Of a DNA stretch of 64,000 bases, positions 23,001 to 32,246 are shown in pieces. Below the pieces are notes generated by a model. That model was not told the origin of the DNA. It made no database searches and saw nothing but the letters and a program-made list of their open reading frames with translations. Both the position numbers and the translations under genes were made by a program. The DNA comes from Macrothele yani (Eukaryota > Arthropoda > Arachnida > Araneae > Macrothelidae): positions 69,774,971 to 69,838,970 of the forward strand of contig CM077022.1 of assembly GCA_039090855.1 (NCBI GenBank), read 5' to 3'. Position 1 is the first letter of the stretch. Each line of letters begins with the position of its first letter.

Positions 23001-26000
23001 TTCCTAATCTTAAGTTTGTCTAGATCGCACAATACACACAATTGAATAGTTTCTAAATTTTTACCGAGCATGAAATGTACTGAATTACGTAAAACCCTCG
23101 TCGCCGTAACTAGCTCAAACCATCTTTGAAAAGAAAGCGAAACTGGTACCAGAACGAGTGCAAGGCCAACCTCAGTTGGGAACCGATTTCCATATTTGCA
23201 TAACTGCCGGAGGGAAAGTGCGGGAAAATAGGCTAGTTGAGTAATTGCATGTTCAAACCTTCACCTGCAACGGCAGAAGTAAAGATCGCAAAGATCTACC
23301 AACTGCTTCACTTAACTTGTCGGGCTACATGGAGCTTTGAACCCCAGTATATTAAACTGTTGCACTGTTATTAATTAATTATGTATAAACATTCTTTAGC
23401 TGAATGATGGCTGACTACAGCGCTACAACGACTCATGATAATTCATATTCAGTTTGTTTATTTAAAGTGACTGGCAAACACACTGTAAGCAAAAAGATTT
23501 GAACTGGTATACCTACGGAAATGAAACTGCTTAAAGATTATGTACACTTAATCCTTTAACAATAACTTTTAACATTTTTTAACACAATTGCGAATGATCC
23601 AGATCGATATTATGCCGTCGTGGTATAATGAATAGTATCGGTGACATAAAAGTGAGTGGTGCAACTTTTTCACTTCACAGACAAGAATGAGTACCGTTCT
23701 CTCCCTCTTAAACAACCTGTTAGGTAAAACGTGACGAAAGAGTGCATCCATATGTTTTTCCGATGGATTACCTACATCACATACAAGTTAGCCATTACCT
23801 TCAACAATCACTCAATACATCGACGAGTCATTCCATTGTGACCACCCCCAGCCCAGAAAAATGAGCGCGCACGGAGACCGAACGGTAGCGCAGGCGAAAT
23901 TCACAGAGGAGTACATATACAACCTGTGGACTCGCTTTCGGTTAGCAGAGTGTTCGGAGTGAGAATGGGAAAAGCTGCCAATTTATCTGGGTTTGATAAA
24001 GGACAAATTGTGATGGCACGGCGCCTCGGATCTGCGATCTCGGAAACGGCGAGGATTGTGGGTTGTTCACGCGCCGCTGTAGTGAGTACGCACCAAAATT
24101 GGTGCACATATGGCCAAACGACGAACCGACGTCCAGCAGTGTGTCGTCCGCAGCTCATTGTTGCCACAGGGAAGCGGAGACTGTCGCGCATTGTTCACAG
24201 CGACAAATCACCCGCAGCTACAACAGTGGTTATCAGGGCAATGTGTCACAGCACACAGTTCATCGCAACCTTATGCTCATGGGCCTGCGTAGCCGAAGAC
24301 CCAGTAGGGTCCCCATGCTCACTGCACGTCATCGCCAACAACGCATGAAATGGGCCCAAGATCATCGAGAATGGACCGTGGATGGTTGGAAGAAAGTGGC
24401 CTAATCTGACGAATCAATATTCCTGGTGCATCACGTAGACGGCCGAGTGCGGATACGCCGATTACCAACGGAGGCTGTGGCACCTGGATGCACTGTTGGG
24501 CTGAAACAGGCCGGCGGCGGTGGTGTTATGCACTGGGCGACGTTTTCGTGGAATACGTTAGGCCCCATTATTCCAATAGCACAGTCCCTGACAGCTGTTA
24601 GGTATCTGAACATCGTTGCTGACCAAGTTCCCCCTTTCATGGCAACTGTGTTCCCTGCTGGTGATGGCCATTACCAACAGGATAATGCGGCGTGCCACAC
24701 TGCCAGAATCGTCAAGGAGTGCTTGGAGGATCATGCTGGTAACTTTCTGTTAATGTCCTGGCCTCTAAATTCACTTGACATGAACCCAATCGAAAATTTG
24801 TGGTTCGACCACCCCGAAATGTACGGGAACAGGAGGACCTGCTGTTGACATTATGGTACCAGATACCCCAGGATACCTATCGCCACCTCATCGAATCGAT
24901 GTCTTGCCGAGTGGCCGCTGTTTTGCGGGCTAAAGGGGGTCATACAGCTTATTAGGTAGGTGGTCATAATGTAATGTCTCATCGGCGTATATCGAAGAAT
25001 TACTTTATTATATATATAAATACCTTACCTGCTTTCATCAGGAGCAGAACACTTCCATCTGCATCACGGTAAGGTAGAAATCCTATGGCATTTTGTTCCA
25101 TGGTCTTGACTACGCTTGGAAAATCGAAGTTGCTGTAGATCTCGGCGTACTTCACATGGGTGTGAAAGTAGGATCTCAGGGTGGAAACAGCTTTTTTAAT
25201 ATTGTATTTTCTAGCTCTGAGGAACTCAATGAGGAAGGAATCATCGTCCGGATAAATTAGCTTTTCGTCCTCTACAAAAAGGAAAAAAGTATCAATTAGC
25301 ATCTGATTAACTGGAAACGAGAAGCTTTCTTAAAAATGTTTCACACTAACTGAGCTTTAAGATGTATAATTAATGATGTGATTCAAAATTTAATTGCTTA
25401 TTAATTTCACAAGTAGCATTTTACAATTAAAGAAATCAAATTACTTTTCATTCCGTGGCAGGAAATGCGCTTATTTGAAATCAAATTGATACATGTACGA
25501 AGTTTGGTGCAAAATTAATACCTCAGGTTTTTTTATAAAAAATACCCCATGAATACAGCGATAATGAAACTTAGATGGCAAAAGAAATAGTAAAAATAAG
25601 CTTACTTTAATTTTCTTACACACAGCTATCTTCTTCAAACTTGAATTGGTTTGTACGTCTTTCCAGAGTAAAACTGCTTACCGGATAACAATGTCTTTTG
25701 TCTTCCGTGAAAACAATATGCAAATGAATGAAATAAAACTTCAGTCACTTACTAGTAGCTTCATATGTCTTCCAGGAGCTTGGACGGTGGTAGGAACTTG
25801 CGTTTTAACGCAATTTTTATAGAATAAACTACTTTCACATTTCGCATCTTTACATTATTTCATACATTCACGCGATGTACGAGCTATTGGCTCTAAATCC
25901 AGTTTTGCCGCCCCGGTGGCGCAGTGGTCTAAGGCGTTGGCCTCTGATCATTCGTCCGTAAGGGGTCCGGGTTCGAATCCCGGTCAGGCATGGATGTTGT

Positions 26001-27743
26001 GTTTGTCTTACGGCACTGGCTCTCTCCCTTCCCTGGAACCAGTGACCCTAAATTAGGGACGGGCGACTGCTTATAGCCCATTGAGTTGCTCACGGTGGTC
26101 GTTAAACCTCCAATCAAAAAAAAAAAAAAAAAAAAAATCCAGTTCCTGCGAATTTGATTTTAAGAATTTGCTAGTAATATGACCTCTTCATTCGTGTGTA
26201 ATATAAGTTATTTTGAATGTTTCTTTATCATTACTCACTATGAGAAGTAGCCACAAGTTGAAATGCGGCTAAAGGAAAGACCCTACCTTGAAATAATGAG
26301 TTATCACGCTAATGTTTTGCCAGTAGAAAAACAAATCAGGAGGACATGGCTTTTGAAGCAAAGTTTCTTCTAGAGGATTAGCAGTAACAAAGACACTGAG
26401 CAAAAATCGTTTACCATCCTCAGAGTGTGTTTGTAGAAAGAACTCTCAAAGTACAGTTACTTTTAAAATGATATCTTCGTTTTAGAAAAAGGAAAAAAAT
26501 TGGACATTTATGCAAAATTAATTCAAATTTAGTGACACCAACTTTAAATATGTGGTATTGACTTCCAGAGAAGAACTGTTTGCATTGCAAGTTTCATCCC
26601 CGTCTTTGGTTCACTAATCATTCTTCTATAAACATGGGTTCTTTTCACGAAGCTACAAATTCTCCTTTTAGAAAGAAATCCTTTTTATTTCGTCCCATTT
26701 CCATTTGTTTCCGTATTTTTCGGTTTCGTGTTTAGGACATTCTTCCTTACTTTTCGGAGACGTGTACTCGATTTTTCTCAAAAGGTAAGCATTTGAGACT
26801 TTTCCACAAAATTGTCTCGTGCGTCTAAAACGTATTATGTTTCTTAGATCAACAAAATAGTGGTGCAAATGTTTTTTTGACGAGTCTATCTTCAAGTCCT
26901 TTTGGGCAAAACTCTTTTCTCCTTTGATTGATGTCTCATGTGCTTCTGGGTGCTTGACGACTTCTGCTTCTGTGTGACACTTGGAACCTACGCATCACAA
27001 ACAAATACTGATATTCTTATTTAAAATGGAAGATTTGCTTTTTTTTTTTTTTTGGAAAGAGCGCAGTGTCCTGAAATAGAGCGACAATTTATTACAACTA
27101 GTATGCATATCAACCAGTGAAAAGAACCCACTAAATTCAGTATACTTGAATCTTTGCTCTATGCTGAATGATGACGTTGAAAACACTTGGCATCTGTGTT
27201 GATAAATATTCCACACTATAGCGAAAGATTCTTTAAACTGAAAGAATAAAAGATGTAAATTCAAACAGTCTTGGGGATTCAGAAGACTTCAGCTCTGTTT
27301 ACAAAAAGAAGATATTTCCAAAAGTCTTCCATGAAGGTGCTTCTAATGAACAATTAATTATATTTATTATTTTTCATGACACCTTTTCTACTTGTATTAG
27401 ATGCTATCAGAATGAAAGACTCACCACTAGAATGAATATATACATTTATTTATTCTAGTGTGATATGTCAAGTTCTCTTCAATGGAATGTTTAGACTGAT
27501 GGACTTTTTTAAATAGCGATGTAGACAAGATGATGATAAGCACTGAATTAAACGGCACGGTATATCTTCATTGCGACAAAACTTACCGTCTAGAAGACGC
27601 CTTAGTGTTGCGAGGCTGCTCTCTACGATTTCTTCCTTTTCATGAAGTTCATCTCGTAATCTTCTCTTCATTTCTTCAGTTAAACCGTCGAAGTGTAAAG
27701 GCAGCATTTCCGTCTGAGAACCGGAGATCCACTCAGATGGCAT
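7814..27743 (-). CDS. CRAL-TRIO domain lipid-transfer protein, alpha-tocopherol transfer protein-like (whole gene, 5 coding exons)
   Basis: Joining the minus-strand exons 27743-27587, 25271-25029, 19334-19141, 16904-16794 and 8014-7814 gives an uninterrupted 301-residue protein, the usual length for this family. Every intron begins GT and ends AG, and the phases agree (1, 1, 0, 0). Residues about 20-95 form the CRAL-TRIO N-terminal helical domain, with FLRARKY at 69-75. Residues about 100-265 form the lipid-binding CRAL-TRIO (Sec14-like) domain, with [12 protein letters not shown] at 167-178, [13 protein letters not shown] at 201-213, HG at 239-240 and LPEEYGG at 255-261. Family members are soluble carriers of tocopherol, retinoids or phosphoinositides; the ligand here cannot be read from sequence. 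The usual KPFL motif reads KNCL (225-228). Four introns of 2.2-8.8 kb are full of transposons. The ATG at 27741-27743 is the first in frame after a possible splice acceptor at 27765-27766, so a 5' UTR exon further upstream is likely. Confidence 0.88.
8570..8867. mobile_element. Foldback pair of tRNA-derived SINEs (family B)
   Basis: A minus-oriented copy (8570-8669) and a plus-oriented copy (8759-8867) of the same sequence face each other. Each holds CCGGCGCGTAACTGG, the B box GGTTCGATTCC and the tail AAGCGATGACTTCTGTTT. They are about 88% alike, spaced by about 90 bp that also contain the tRNA 5' half. Confidence 0.75.
9145..10367 (-). mobile_element. Tc1-like DNA transposon
   Basis: Inverted repeats of about 31 bp (TACACTAYCTACC, AAGTAATTGGACACC) begin at 9145 and end at 10367, bounded by TA. 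One transposase gene lies between them on the minus strand. It is nearly complete. Confidence 0.9.
9180..10241 (-). pseudogene. Tc1-like transposase with frameshift and stop
   Basis: The N-terminus [20 protein letters not shown] (10241 downward) is a helix-turn-helix domain. The frame shifts near 10050 into a 212-codon run (10031-9393). That run has the catalytic core: LWNDESRF (first Asp), FDDDNATCH (second Asp) and [11 protein letters not shown], then a stop where relatives have Trp (HLWNELE). The third catalytic residue is Glu (DD34E). Reading through, the C-terminus continues to near 9200. Two lesions only, so this is a fairly young copy. Confidence 0.85.
10535..10845 (+). pseudogene. RTE-like LINE, C-terminal reverse-transcriptase tail (fragment)
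   Basis: The plus-strand reading [20 protein letters not shown] and SILRELGVD is the conserved post-RT segment of RTE-type LINEs ('E.W.yRRM..i.W....tN..il..l'). Then [14 protein letters not shown] follows (relatives: G.r..GRp..rW). One in-frame stop lies near 10690. The rest of the LINE is absent. Confidence 0.65.
10846..14274. other. Intronic sequence, mostly unrecognised
   Basis: Part of the last intron of the CRAL-TRIO gene. A phrase readable as TDEARVTR near 11250 hints at an eroded Tc1-like transposase, but too little remains to call it. CAGTTCTCTGCAAYAAAAGA is repeated near 12625 and 12660. Nothing else. Confidence 0.5.
14275..15489 (+). mobile_element. Tc1/mariner-type element with very long inverted repeats
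   Basis: The outer ends match as inverted repeats: ACAGGGTTGTCATAAAGTAA near 14276 and the complement of ACAGGGTGGTCATAAATTAA ending at 15489, flanked by TA. The similarity continues inward for about 430 bp on each side. The middle keeps a degraded C-terminal piece of a transposase on the plus strand ([15 protein letters not shown] near 14820-14880, then [12 protein letters not shown] near 14920), as in mariner relatives with DGAPPH and SPDLTPLDFF. Non-autonomous foldback. Confidence 0.75.
15841..16630 (-). pseudogene. Penelope-like retroelement, 3' part with GIY-YIG endonuclease
   Basis: On the minus strand a piece of the reverse-transcriptase C-terminus and connector (near 16620-16400: [20 protein letters not shown]) leads, after a frameshift at the T-run near 16405, into a GIY-YIG-type endonuclease: [20 protein letters not shown] then [20 protein letters not shown] (16334-15969). 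The layout RT-connector-GIY-YIG is specific to Penelope-like elements. The copy is 5'-truncated at about 16630, beside a perfect hairpin. Confidence 0.72.
16633..16696. repeat. Hairpin at the truncated end of the Penelope-like fragment
   Basis: The left arm (ATTAAATCACAAATTCAAAA ...GGGAATA) pairs with TATTCCCTTTTTGAATTTGT ...GATTTAAT apart from one extra T. The loop is about 9 nt. It directly adjoins the 5' break of the retroelement. Confidence 0.75.
16794..16904 (-). CDS. CRAL-TRIO gene, coding exon 4 (residues 199-235)
   Basis: This 111-nt exon in phase 0/0 is too short to show as a long open frame. I found it by searching the intron for the missing domain segment. The acceptor TTATCAAACAG precedes 16904 and the donor GTAAGT follows 16794. 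It encodes [15 protein letters not shown], the family's 'FP.R....h.iN.p' segment, then [20 protein letters not shown], where most relatives have KPFL in place of KNCL. It joins exons 3 and 5 without breaking the frame. Confidence 0.9.
17278..17475 (+). mobile_element. Old tRNA-derived SINE, family A
   Basis: Plus-oriented diverged copy. Head CCCGGTGGCCTAGTGCTCAG, B box GATTTGAGTCCC, end GTGGTCGTTGACCACC. Lies in intron 3 of the CRAL-TRIO gene. Confidence 0.65.
17476..18208. other. Intron 3 sequence, no feature recognised
   Basis: A minus-strand frame (17973-17554) contains [15 protein letters not shown], superficially like CRAL-TRIO exon 4, but the splice frame fails (see rejected items). 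Confidence 0.5.
18209..18511. repeat. Inverted repeat (hairpin) with ~90-bp arms
   Basis: The left arm (18209-18298; AATACTAAAAATAGTATAAC to TGCACATCAACC) is complementary with mismatches to the right arm (18422-18511). The spacer is about 120 bp. Probably a MITE or a palindromic duplication; no recognisable ends. Confidence 0.65.
18574..18740 (+). mobile_element. tRNA-derived SINE, family A, truncated
   Basis: Head GGCCGCCCCAATGGACAAGT, then a shortened body ending CCAAATTAGGGATGGGGAAC. The 3' part is missing. Confidence 0.7.
19141..19334 (-). CDS. CRAL-TRIO gene, coding exon 3 (residues 134-198)
   Basis: The acceptor TTATTCAG precedes 19334 and the donor GTATGT starts at 19140. The 194-nt exon enters in phase 1 and leaves in phase 0. 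It encodes the core of the CRAL-TRIO fold: helices around [10 protein letters not shown], then [17 protein letters not shown] (165-181), which matches the family pattern G-x-x-V-I-x-D-x-x-G-F. It ends with LLAEALQ. Confidence 0.92.
19597..20990 (+). repeat. Satellite-like array, ~155-bp units
   Basis: After a GTCCGTCCGTCC-rich start (19627-19662), about nine diverged units follow. Each has a core like CGCTAGGGGGCGTAA, then ATATCTCTGCTTCTAAAA and GTCCGATTTGAAAAA. The core recurs near 19775, 19940, 20090, 20250, 20395, 20545, 20705 and 20855. Non-coding; short open frames here are incidental. Confidence 0.75.
20991..21979. other. Intron 2 sequence, no feature recognised
   Basis: Mixed single-copy sequence between the satellite-like array and the TTAA MITE. 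Short open frames look incidental. Confidence 0.5.
21980..22416. mobile_element. TTAA-flanked foldback MITE with ~158-bp inverted repeats
   Basis: TTAA (21980-21983 and 22413-22416) flanks arms beginning GGTGGACGTCAAGTAATTTT. The arms are about 158 bp and more than 95% alike. The TTAA sites suggest piggyBac-type mobilisation, but the ends are not the piggyBac consensus CCC. Non-coding. Related copies at 52404 and 30342. Confidence 0.8.
22638..22681 (-). mobile_element. Extremely 5'-truncated SINE family A with 13-bp target duplication
   Basis: Only the last 44 bp of the SINE (GGAGGTTTAACGACCACCGT ... to TATAAGCA) lie between two copies of GTTAATTGATATT (22625-22637 and 22682-22694). Confidence 0.85.
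22695..23828. other. Intron 2 sequence, no feature recognised
   Basis: AT-rich. No repeat, exon or RNA gene seen. Confidence 0.5.
23829..24977 (+). mobile_element. Tc1-like DNA transposon
   Basis: Inverted repeats CATTCCATTGTGACCACC (23829) and the complement of CATTACATTATGACCACC (ending 24976) bound a plus-strand transposase in pieces. It lies in intron 2 of the CRAL-TRIO gene, just downstream of exon 2. Ends are approximate to a few bases. Confidence 0.83.
23965..24953 (+). pseudogene. Tc1-like transposase, disrupted
   Basis: It starts [20 protein letters not shown] (helix-turn-helix). A frame change near 24290 leads to the [10 protein letters not shown] region, with a stop where relatives have Trp. 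The catalytic part then runs from 24426 to 24848: [36 protein letters not shown] (second Asp) and [12 protein letters not shown] (third residue Glu). In the last motif Ser-Pro-Asp is changed to Ser-Leu-Asp. A further shift leads to the C-terminus [11 protein letters not shown]. Confidence 0.83.
25029..25271 (-). CDS. CRAL-TRIO gene, coding exon 2 (residues 53-134)
   Basis: The acceptor TTTTTGTAG precedes 25271 and the donor is G|GTAAGG after 25029. The 243-nt exon enters and leaves in phase 1. It encodes [15 protein letters not shown], the hallmark of the CRAL-TRIO N-terminal domain, then the linker helix and the first strand of the lipid-binding domain ([17 protein letters not shown]). Confidence 0.92.
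25905..26134 (+). mobile_element. tRNA-derived SINE, family A, full length
   Basis: Head GCCGCCCCGGTGGCGCAGTG, B box GGTTCGAATCC, long A tail, and target duplication AAATCCAGTT (25895-25904; 26135-26144). One of the youngest-looking copies. Lies in intron 1 of the CRAL-TRIO gene. Confidence 0.92.
26145..27586. other. Intron 1 sequence, no feature recognised
   Basis: AT-rich single-copy-looking sequence between a young SINE and exon 1. Confidence 0.5.
27587..27743 (-). CDS. CRAL-TRIO gene, coding exon 1 (residues 1-52)
   Basis: The exon starts at the ATG and ends at the donor G|GTAAGT (intron begins at 27586), in phase 1. It encodes a charged helical segment ([20 protein letters not shown]) leading into LRRLLD, the start of the CRAL-TRIO N-terminal domain. 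The sequence CTTTAG just upstream (27765-27770) could be the acceptor of a 5' UTR intron. In that case the exon extends to 27764. Confidence 0.85.
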
Positions 27744-27930
27744 GTTTGATATGGAATGTAAGTCCTAAAGCAACGCAACGAACTGAATATCGAATTTTCT
27801 TTGCACCTAAGGAAGAGGAATAATCTTTCATAATTACATTAAAATACCTTTTCGTATTCAAACAGGGTTTAATTTAAACAAATATTAGTTTTTTATTCAC
27901 AGGAAATCAAGCCCATGCCTGTTACAAATC

Positions 27931-28150
27931 TAAATAGACGATGTCATCGCTCTGTCCACGTTTTTTATAAACAACGCATAGCAACTGAAAAATTGTTGTT
28001 CCGATACCGCTGGGATCGAACCCCAGATCTCTCGATAACTGTCGAAACAACAATTTTTCAGTTGCTATGCGTTGTTTATAAATAACGTGGACAGAGCGAT
28101 GACATCGTCTATTTACATTATCACCACGTATTTGAAATATATTCACCATT
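27931..28150. mobile_element. Foldback tRNA-derived SINE (family C)
   Basis: Arms at 27931-27999 and 28045-28115 (TAAATAGACGATGTCATCGC and GCATAGCAACTGAAAAATTG with complements) enclose a tRNA-like B box GGGATCGAACCCC in minus orientation. The right tail runs to TTGAAATATATTCACC. Confidence 0.7.
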
Positions 28151-28239
28151 TCTATCGCCCTTTGGATTTATGCTGTAATTAAACAGCTTACTCTGTTGAA
28201 TGCCACTAGATGGCGACACATCCGTTGCCCATCAATATG

Positions 28240-28470
28240 AATTTATGTAGTCAGATGCTGACTGATAAACCACGCATAGCGCTGTAAATTGTTGGCACCG
28301 TAGCGTAAAGCGAACGCACTCGGTTAGTTATCGAAAGATCTGGGTTTCGATCCCAGCGGTGTCGAAACAACAATTTTTCAGTTGCTATGCGTTGCTTATA
28401 AATAACGTGGACAGAGTGATGCCATCGTCTATTTACATTATCACCACGTATTTGAAATATATTCACCTTT
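28240..28470 (+). mobile_element. tRNA-derived SINE (family C), full unit
   Basis: The tRNA-like head ACCGTAGCGTAAAGCGAACG with CTGGGTTTCGATCCCAG runs to the tail shared with 28045-28150 (ACAACAATTTTTCAGTTGCT, TTGAAATATATTCACC). This gives the normal, non-folded form of the family. Confidence 0.7.
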
Positions 28471-28811
28471 TCACTCTTACAAATCTATGATCTTTAAAAA
28501 CTCGATACTAACCATTGATCTATGAAGATTGATTATATCCCGATTAAAACGAAGACTTTCCTAATTTAGTAACATATCGCGGACGAACACACACACATTT
28601 ATAGCATGATACAGACCTGCCCACAAACATTTTTTGCCAGTAAAATATAATGCTCGAGAGAGGAGTGGAAAGTAACTTTCATAAAAATTTAGTAAAGATA
28701 TATATGTCTGCTGGTGCGAAACAAGTTTTTAACCGTCATGAACTATCAGGGCGTATATTCGCTTGATATGGGATGATATCGATTACTAAGCTGAAAGTCG
28801 CCCTGCTTCAA

Positions 28812-29026
28812 AGTGGCGGAGCAGTGGTCTAAGCGATGGCTTCAGACCATTCGTCCGAGATGGGTCCGGGTTCGAATGCCGGTATAGCATGGATGTTGTG
28901 TTTGTCTTACCGCACTGGCTCTTTCCCTTCCCTGGAACCAATTGCTCTAAATTAGGGACGGGCGACTGCTTATCTCCCACTGAGTTGCTCAGTGTGGTGG
29001 TTAAACCCCCAATTAAAAAAAAAAAA
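28812..29026 (+). mobile_element. tRNA-derived SINE, family A
   Basis: Head GTGGCGGAGCAGTGGTCTAA, body and A tail present, last bases CCCCCAATT then A-run. Confidence 0.87.
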
Positions 29027-29034
29027 AGAAGCCC

Positions 29035-29408
29035 TTGGAGTCAAACAAAGATCTTCGCTCTTTCCACGTTTATAAGTGAGTCACGGAAAAATTCTCATTG
29101 GCCGCCACCGGGAGTCGAACCCAAGGTCTTCCAGTTACGCGCCGGATATGCTTCCGCTACACCACTCGTTAACTGCCAAGCCAATATGGCCGGTTGCTTC
29201 TGGGAGCCCCGCACAATGCTGGGGATCCACCAAAAATGGTAAGCAGCAACTGAAGAAATAATTAGAAGGTGAATGAATAATTAATACAGACATTTAATGT
29301 GGACCAGGAACGTCAAACAAAGATCTTCGCTCTTTCCCCGTTTATAAGTGAGTCACGGAAAAATTCTCATTGGCCGCCACCGGGAGTCAAACCCAGGGTC
29401 TTGCAGTA
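29035..29408 (-). mobile_element. tRNA-derived SINE family B, one unit plus a partial second unit
   Basis: The motif AACAAAGATCTTCGCTCTTT occurs at about 29044 and again at 29316. Each is followed by the minus-strand tRNA-like part (CCGCCACCGGGAGTCGAACC / TCAAACC). It is a shortened version of the 300-bp tandem unit at 62750. Confidence 0.7.
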
Positions 29409-29701
29409 GTCCTCTGTTAATAAATTTCGAGCAGTGTAGACTTCCTGAACATTCCGGAGAGCAGGTTGAACGAATGTTTCAGGTCAGAAAGGAACTGAAC
29501 AGTGAGACAGCTAACTAATGTATTCATTCGCGTGTTGACCAATTAATGAACTTCTAAATACGACAGTGTGGCTCAGGGATCAGGAAAGTCCGCTACGGAT
29601 TGAATCGCTGTTGTACGTCAAAACTTCCAGAAAGACACCAAGGAAATGGTAAACCGACGGCATAAGTGTATTTCAGTGTAAAACCCGATAAAGTGGAAAT
29701 G

Positions 29702-29919
29702 GCCGCCCCGGTGGCGCAGTGGTCTAAGCGATGGCCTCTGATCGTTCGTGCGAAAGGGGTCCTGGTTAGAGTCCCGGTGAGGCATGGATGTTGTGTTTGT
29801 CTTATGGCACTGGTTCTCTCTCTTCCCTGGAACAAGTGACCCTAAATTAGGGACGGCGACTGCTTATAGCCCATTGAGTTGCTTACGGTGGTCGTTAAAC
29901 CTCAAATAAAAAAAAAAAA
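29702..29919 (+). mobile_element. tRNA-derived SINE, family A, with 12-bp target duplication
   Basis: Complete from GCCGCCCCGGTGGCG to the A tail. AAAGTGGAAATG is duplicated at 29690-29701 and 29920-29931. Confidence 0.92.
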
Positions 29920-30098
29920 AAAGTGGAAATGTCATTCATAATGTTCAACATAATGCGCGATGCTGCAGGAGTTGGTAATAAATTAAAGTTACTATAAACA
30001 CACAGTACATAGATTAACGTTCAGTAAGTTCTAAGTCTAACACGCCTATATCTTGCATTCAGGAAATATTGTACCATTACTTTTTGGCGCAGTCCAGC

Positions 30099-30315
30099 TA
30101 ATTTTTTTTTTATTGAAGGTTTAACGACCACCGTAAGCAACTGAGTGGGCTATAAGCAGTCACCCGTCCCTAATTTAGGGCCACTGGTTCCAGGGAAGGA
30201 GAGAGCCAGTGCCGTAAGACAAATGCAACATTCATGCCTCACCGGTATTCGAACCCGGAGCCCTTCTGGACGAATGGTCATAAGCCATCGCTTAGACCAT
30301 AGCGTAACCGGGGCA
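30099..30315 (-). mobile_element. tRNA-derived SINE, family A
   Basis: T-run then GGTTTAACGACCACCGTAAG. Head at right with GGTATTCGAACCCGG. Confidence 0.87.
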
Positions 30316-30341
30316 GCAGTCCTGCTAATTCTAATGTGTAT

Positions 30342-31045
30342 TTAAGGTGGTCGTCTAGTGACATTGCTCCCTATAATTCCATTGGGAAAACAAATCGACC
30401 CTATGTTCTCAGCGAAGAAAGATTTCCCATTCATCAAAATTGGTCCACTGATAAAAGACGGCCTAACTTAAATTGTACAATTTAAGTTAGGCCGGTGTTT
30501 TTTTGCAAAAAGCTTTCCTAAACTTCATTAAAAACCAATAACTTTTAATTCGATGTAGTGGTAAGGAAGAGTGGCGCCACCTGTAAGCAAGTATCATAAC
30601 TACATCGAATTAAATGTATTGACTTTAATACAGTTCAAAAAAGTTGTTTGCAAAAAACTTTCCTGAACTATATTAAAAATCAATAACTTTTACTTCGATG
30701 TAACGGTAAGGAAGAGTAGCGCCACCTGTGAGCAAGTATTATAATTACATCGAATTAAATTTATTGACTTTAATACAAGTTCAAGGAAGTTTTTTGCAAA
30801 AACATTTTCCTGAACTTTATTAAAAATCAATAGCTTCGATGCAGTGGTAAGAAAGAGTGCCACCTGTAAGCAAGTATAACTACATCGAATTAAATTTATT
30901 GACTTTAATACAGTTCAGGGAAGTTTTTTCCAAAAAAACTTTCCCTGAACTACATTAAAACTCAATAACTTTAATTCGATGTAGTGGTAAGGAAGAGTGA
31001 CGTCACCTGTAAGCAAGTATCATAACTACAACGAAGTAAAGTTAT
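30342..31045. mobile_element. Related MITE with four internal tandem units
   Basis: The left end TTAAGGTGGTCGTCTAGTGA resembles the TTAA MITE end. A hairpin follows at about 30462-30495 (GGCCTAACTTAAATTGTACA and its complement). Then come about four units of roughly 125 bp (TTCGATGTAGTGGTAAGGAA, GCGCCACCTGTAAGCAAGTA) up to 31045. No right end was recognised. Confidence 0.6.
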
Positions 31046-31682
31046 TTAACATGTAGAAAATCATTTCTTTCCAAAGATATAATGTGATGTTGTACCTAAT
31101 AAAGTAGTCATTCAGCGTGTACCTTCATTTGCGTTGAGATAAAATGCTGTCTCATTATTTTCTCCGGTGAAGTTGACCTTCTGGTTTCGCATAAAAAAAT
31201 ACGTCCTTGAAATTCTGTTTACTGCGTCAGTTAATTAGCTGAAACTGAGATGTAATCATAAAAATTTTTGCATTCGCGTGATGTTCTTTAATGTTTTCCT
31301 GGTTGATTATATCACGGAACCGAAGGATACTTTCCAACTTCTCCTAATTGTTTGTGACTTGTAACTACCAGACACATTATTTCCCCCAAGGGGTGATGAT
31401 GTTGTTGTCGTCGTCGTTGGCCTTGATCAGTAATCTCTGAAGAATTTATTTCGTTTCCAACGATCCTACTCCGTGACAAAAGAAAAAAAGGCGCATACAC
31501 GTGTCTGTGCCTCAAGCGAAACCAGTTTATGCACCCCGTGCATGAATAAAATTAAGCGTTTTTCAAGTTTGTTTACGAGCCAAAGGCTAATGGTATGATT
31601 TATCTCCATGGTAATTTTTTTCCAACTGCATAATTGGAGAGTTTTCGTTCCAGACAGAATGTAAACTACTAATACGATAGAA
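31046..31682. other. No feature recognised
   Basis: AT-rich spacer. A short (GTT/GTC)n-like stretch (GATGATGTTGTTGTCGTCGT) lies near 31395. Confidence 0.5.
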
Positions 31683-31756
31683 TACATTGAGTGGCCAAAT
31701 TATTATGACCACCAGGTAATTTTATGCGAAGCAGCTATCCCGCAAATGCTGCTTAC

Positions 31757-31976
31757 GCCGCTCCGGTGGCGCAGTGGTCTAAGAGATGGCTCCTGATCAT
31801 TCGTCGGAGATGGGTCCGGGTTCGAATCCCCGGTGAGGCATGAATGTAGTGTTTGTTTTAAGGCGCTGGCCATCTTCCTTCCCGGGTACCAGTGGCCCTA
31901 AATTAGGGATGGGTGACTGCTTATAGCCCACTGAGTTGCTCACGGTGGTCGTTAAACCTCCAATAAAAAAAAATAA
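31757..31976 (+). mobile_element. tRNA-derived SINE, family A, nested in a Tc1 element
   Basis: Complete head to A tail. The flanking AAATGCTG at 31744 and after the tail is probably its target duplication. Confidence 0.88.
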
Positions 31977-32190
31977 GAAAAATGCTGTTGACCCAACATG
32001 GCTGAAGTGGTGTAGAAACGGAACGAGGAAGGCATGCACAGCCTAATGAAATGCCCTGCATAAGAAAAAATGGGTAAAAGATGCGATCTGACGGACTTTG
32101 AACGTGAAATGATCGTAGGTGCGCCGCACATTACATCCTATGCGCTACAAAGCAGACGACCTGTCCGTCTGGCATTGCTATCTGCAGCGT

Positions 32191-32246
32191 TACTGCTTAT
32201 AGCCCACTGAGTTGCTCAGGGCGGTCGTTAAACTTCCAATAAAGAA
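32191..32246 (+). mobile_element. SINE family A 3' fragment
   Basis: Only TACTGCTTATAGCCCACTGA to the end CTTCCAATAAAG survives, inside the Tc1 element. Confidence 0.8.
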
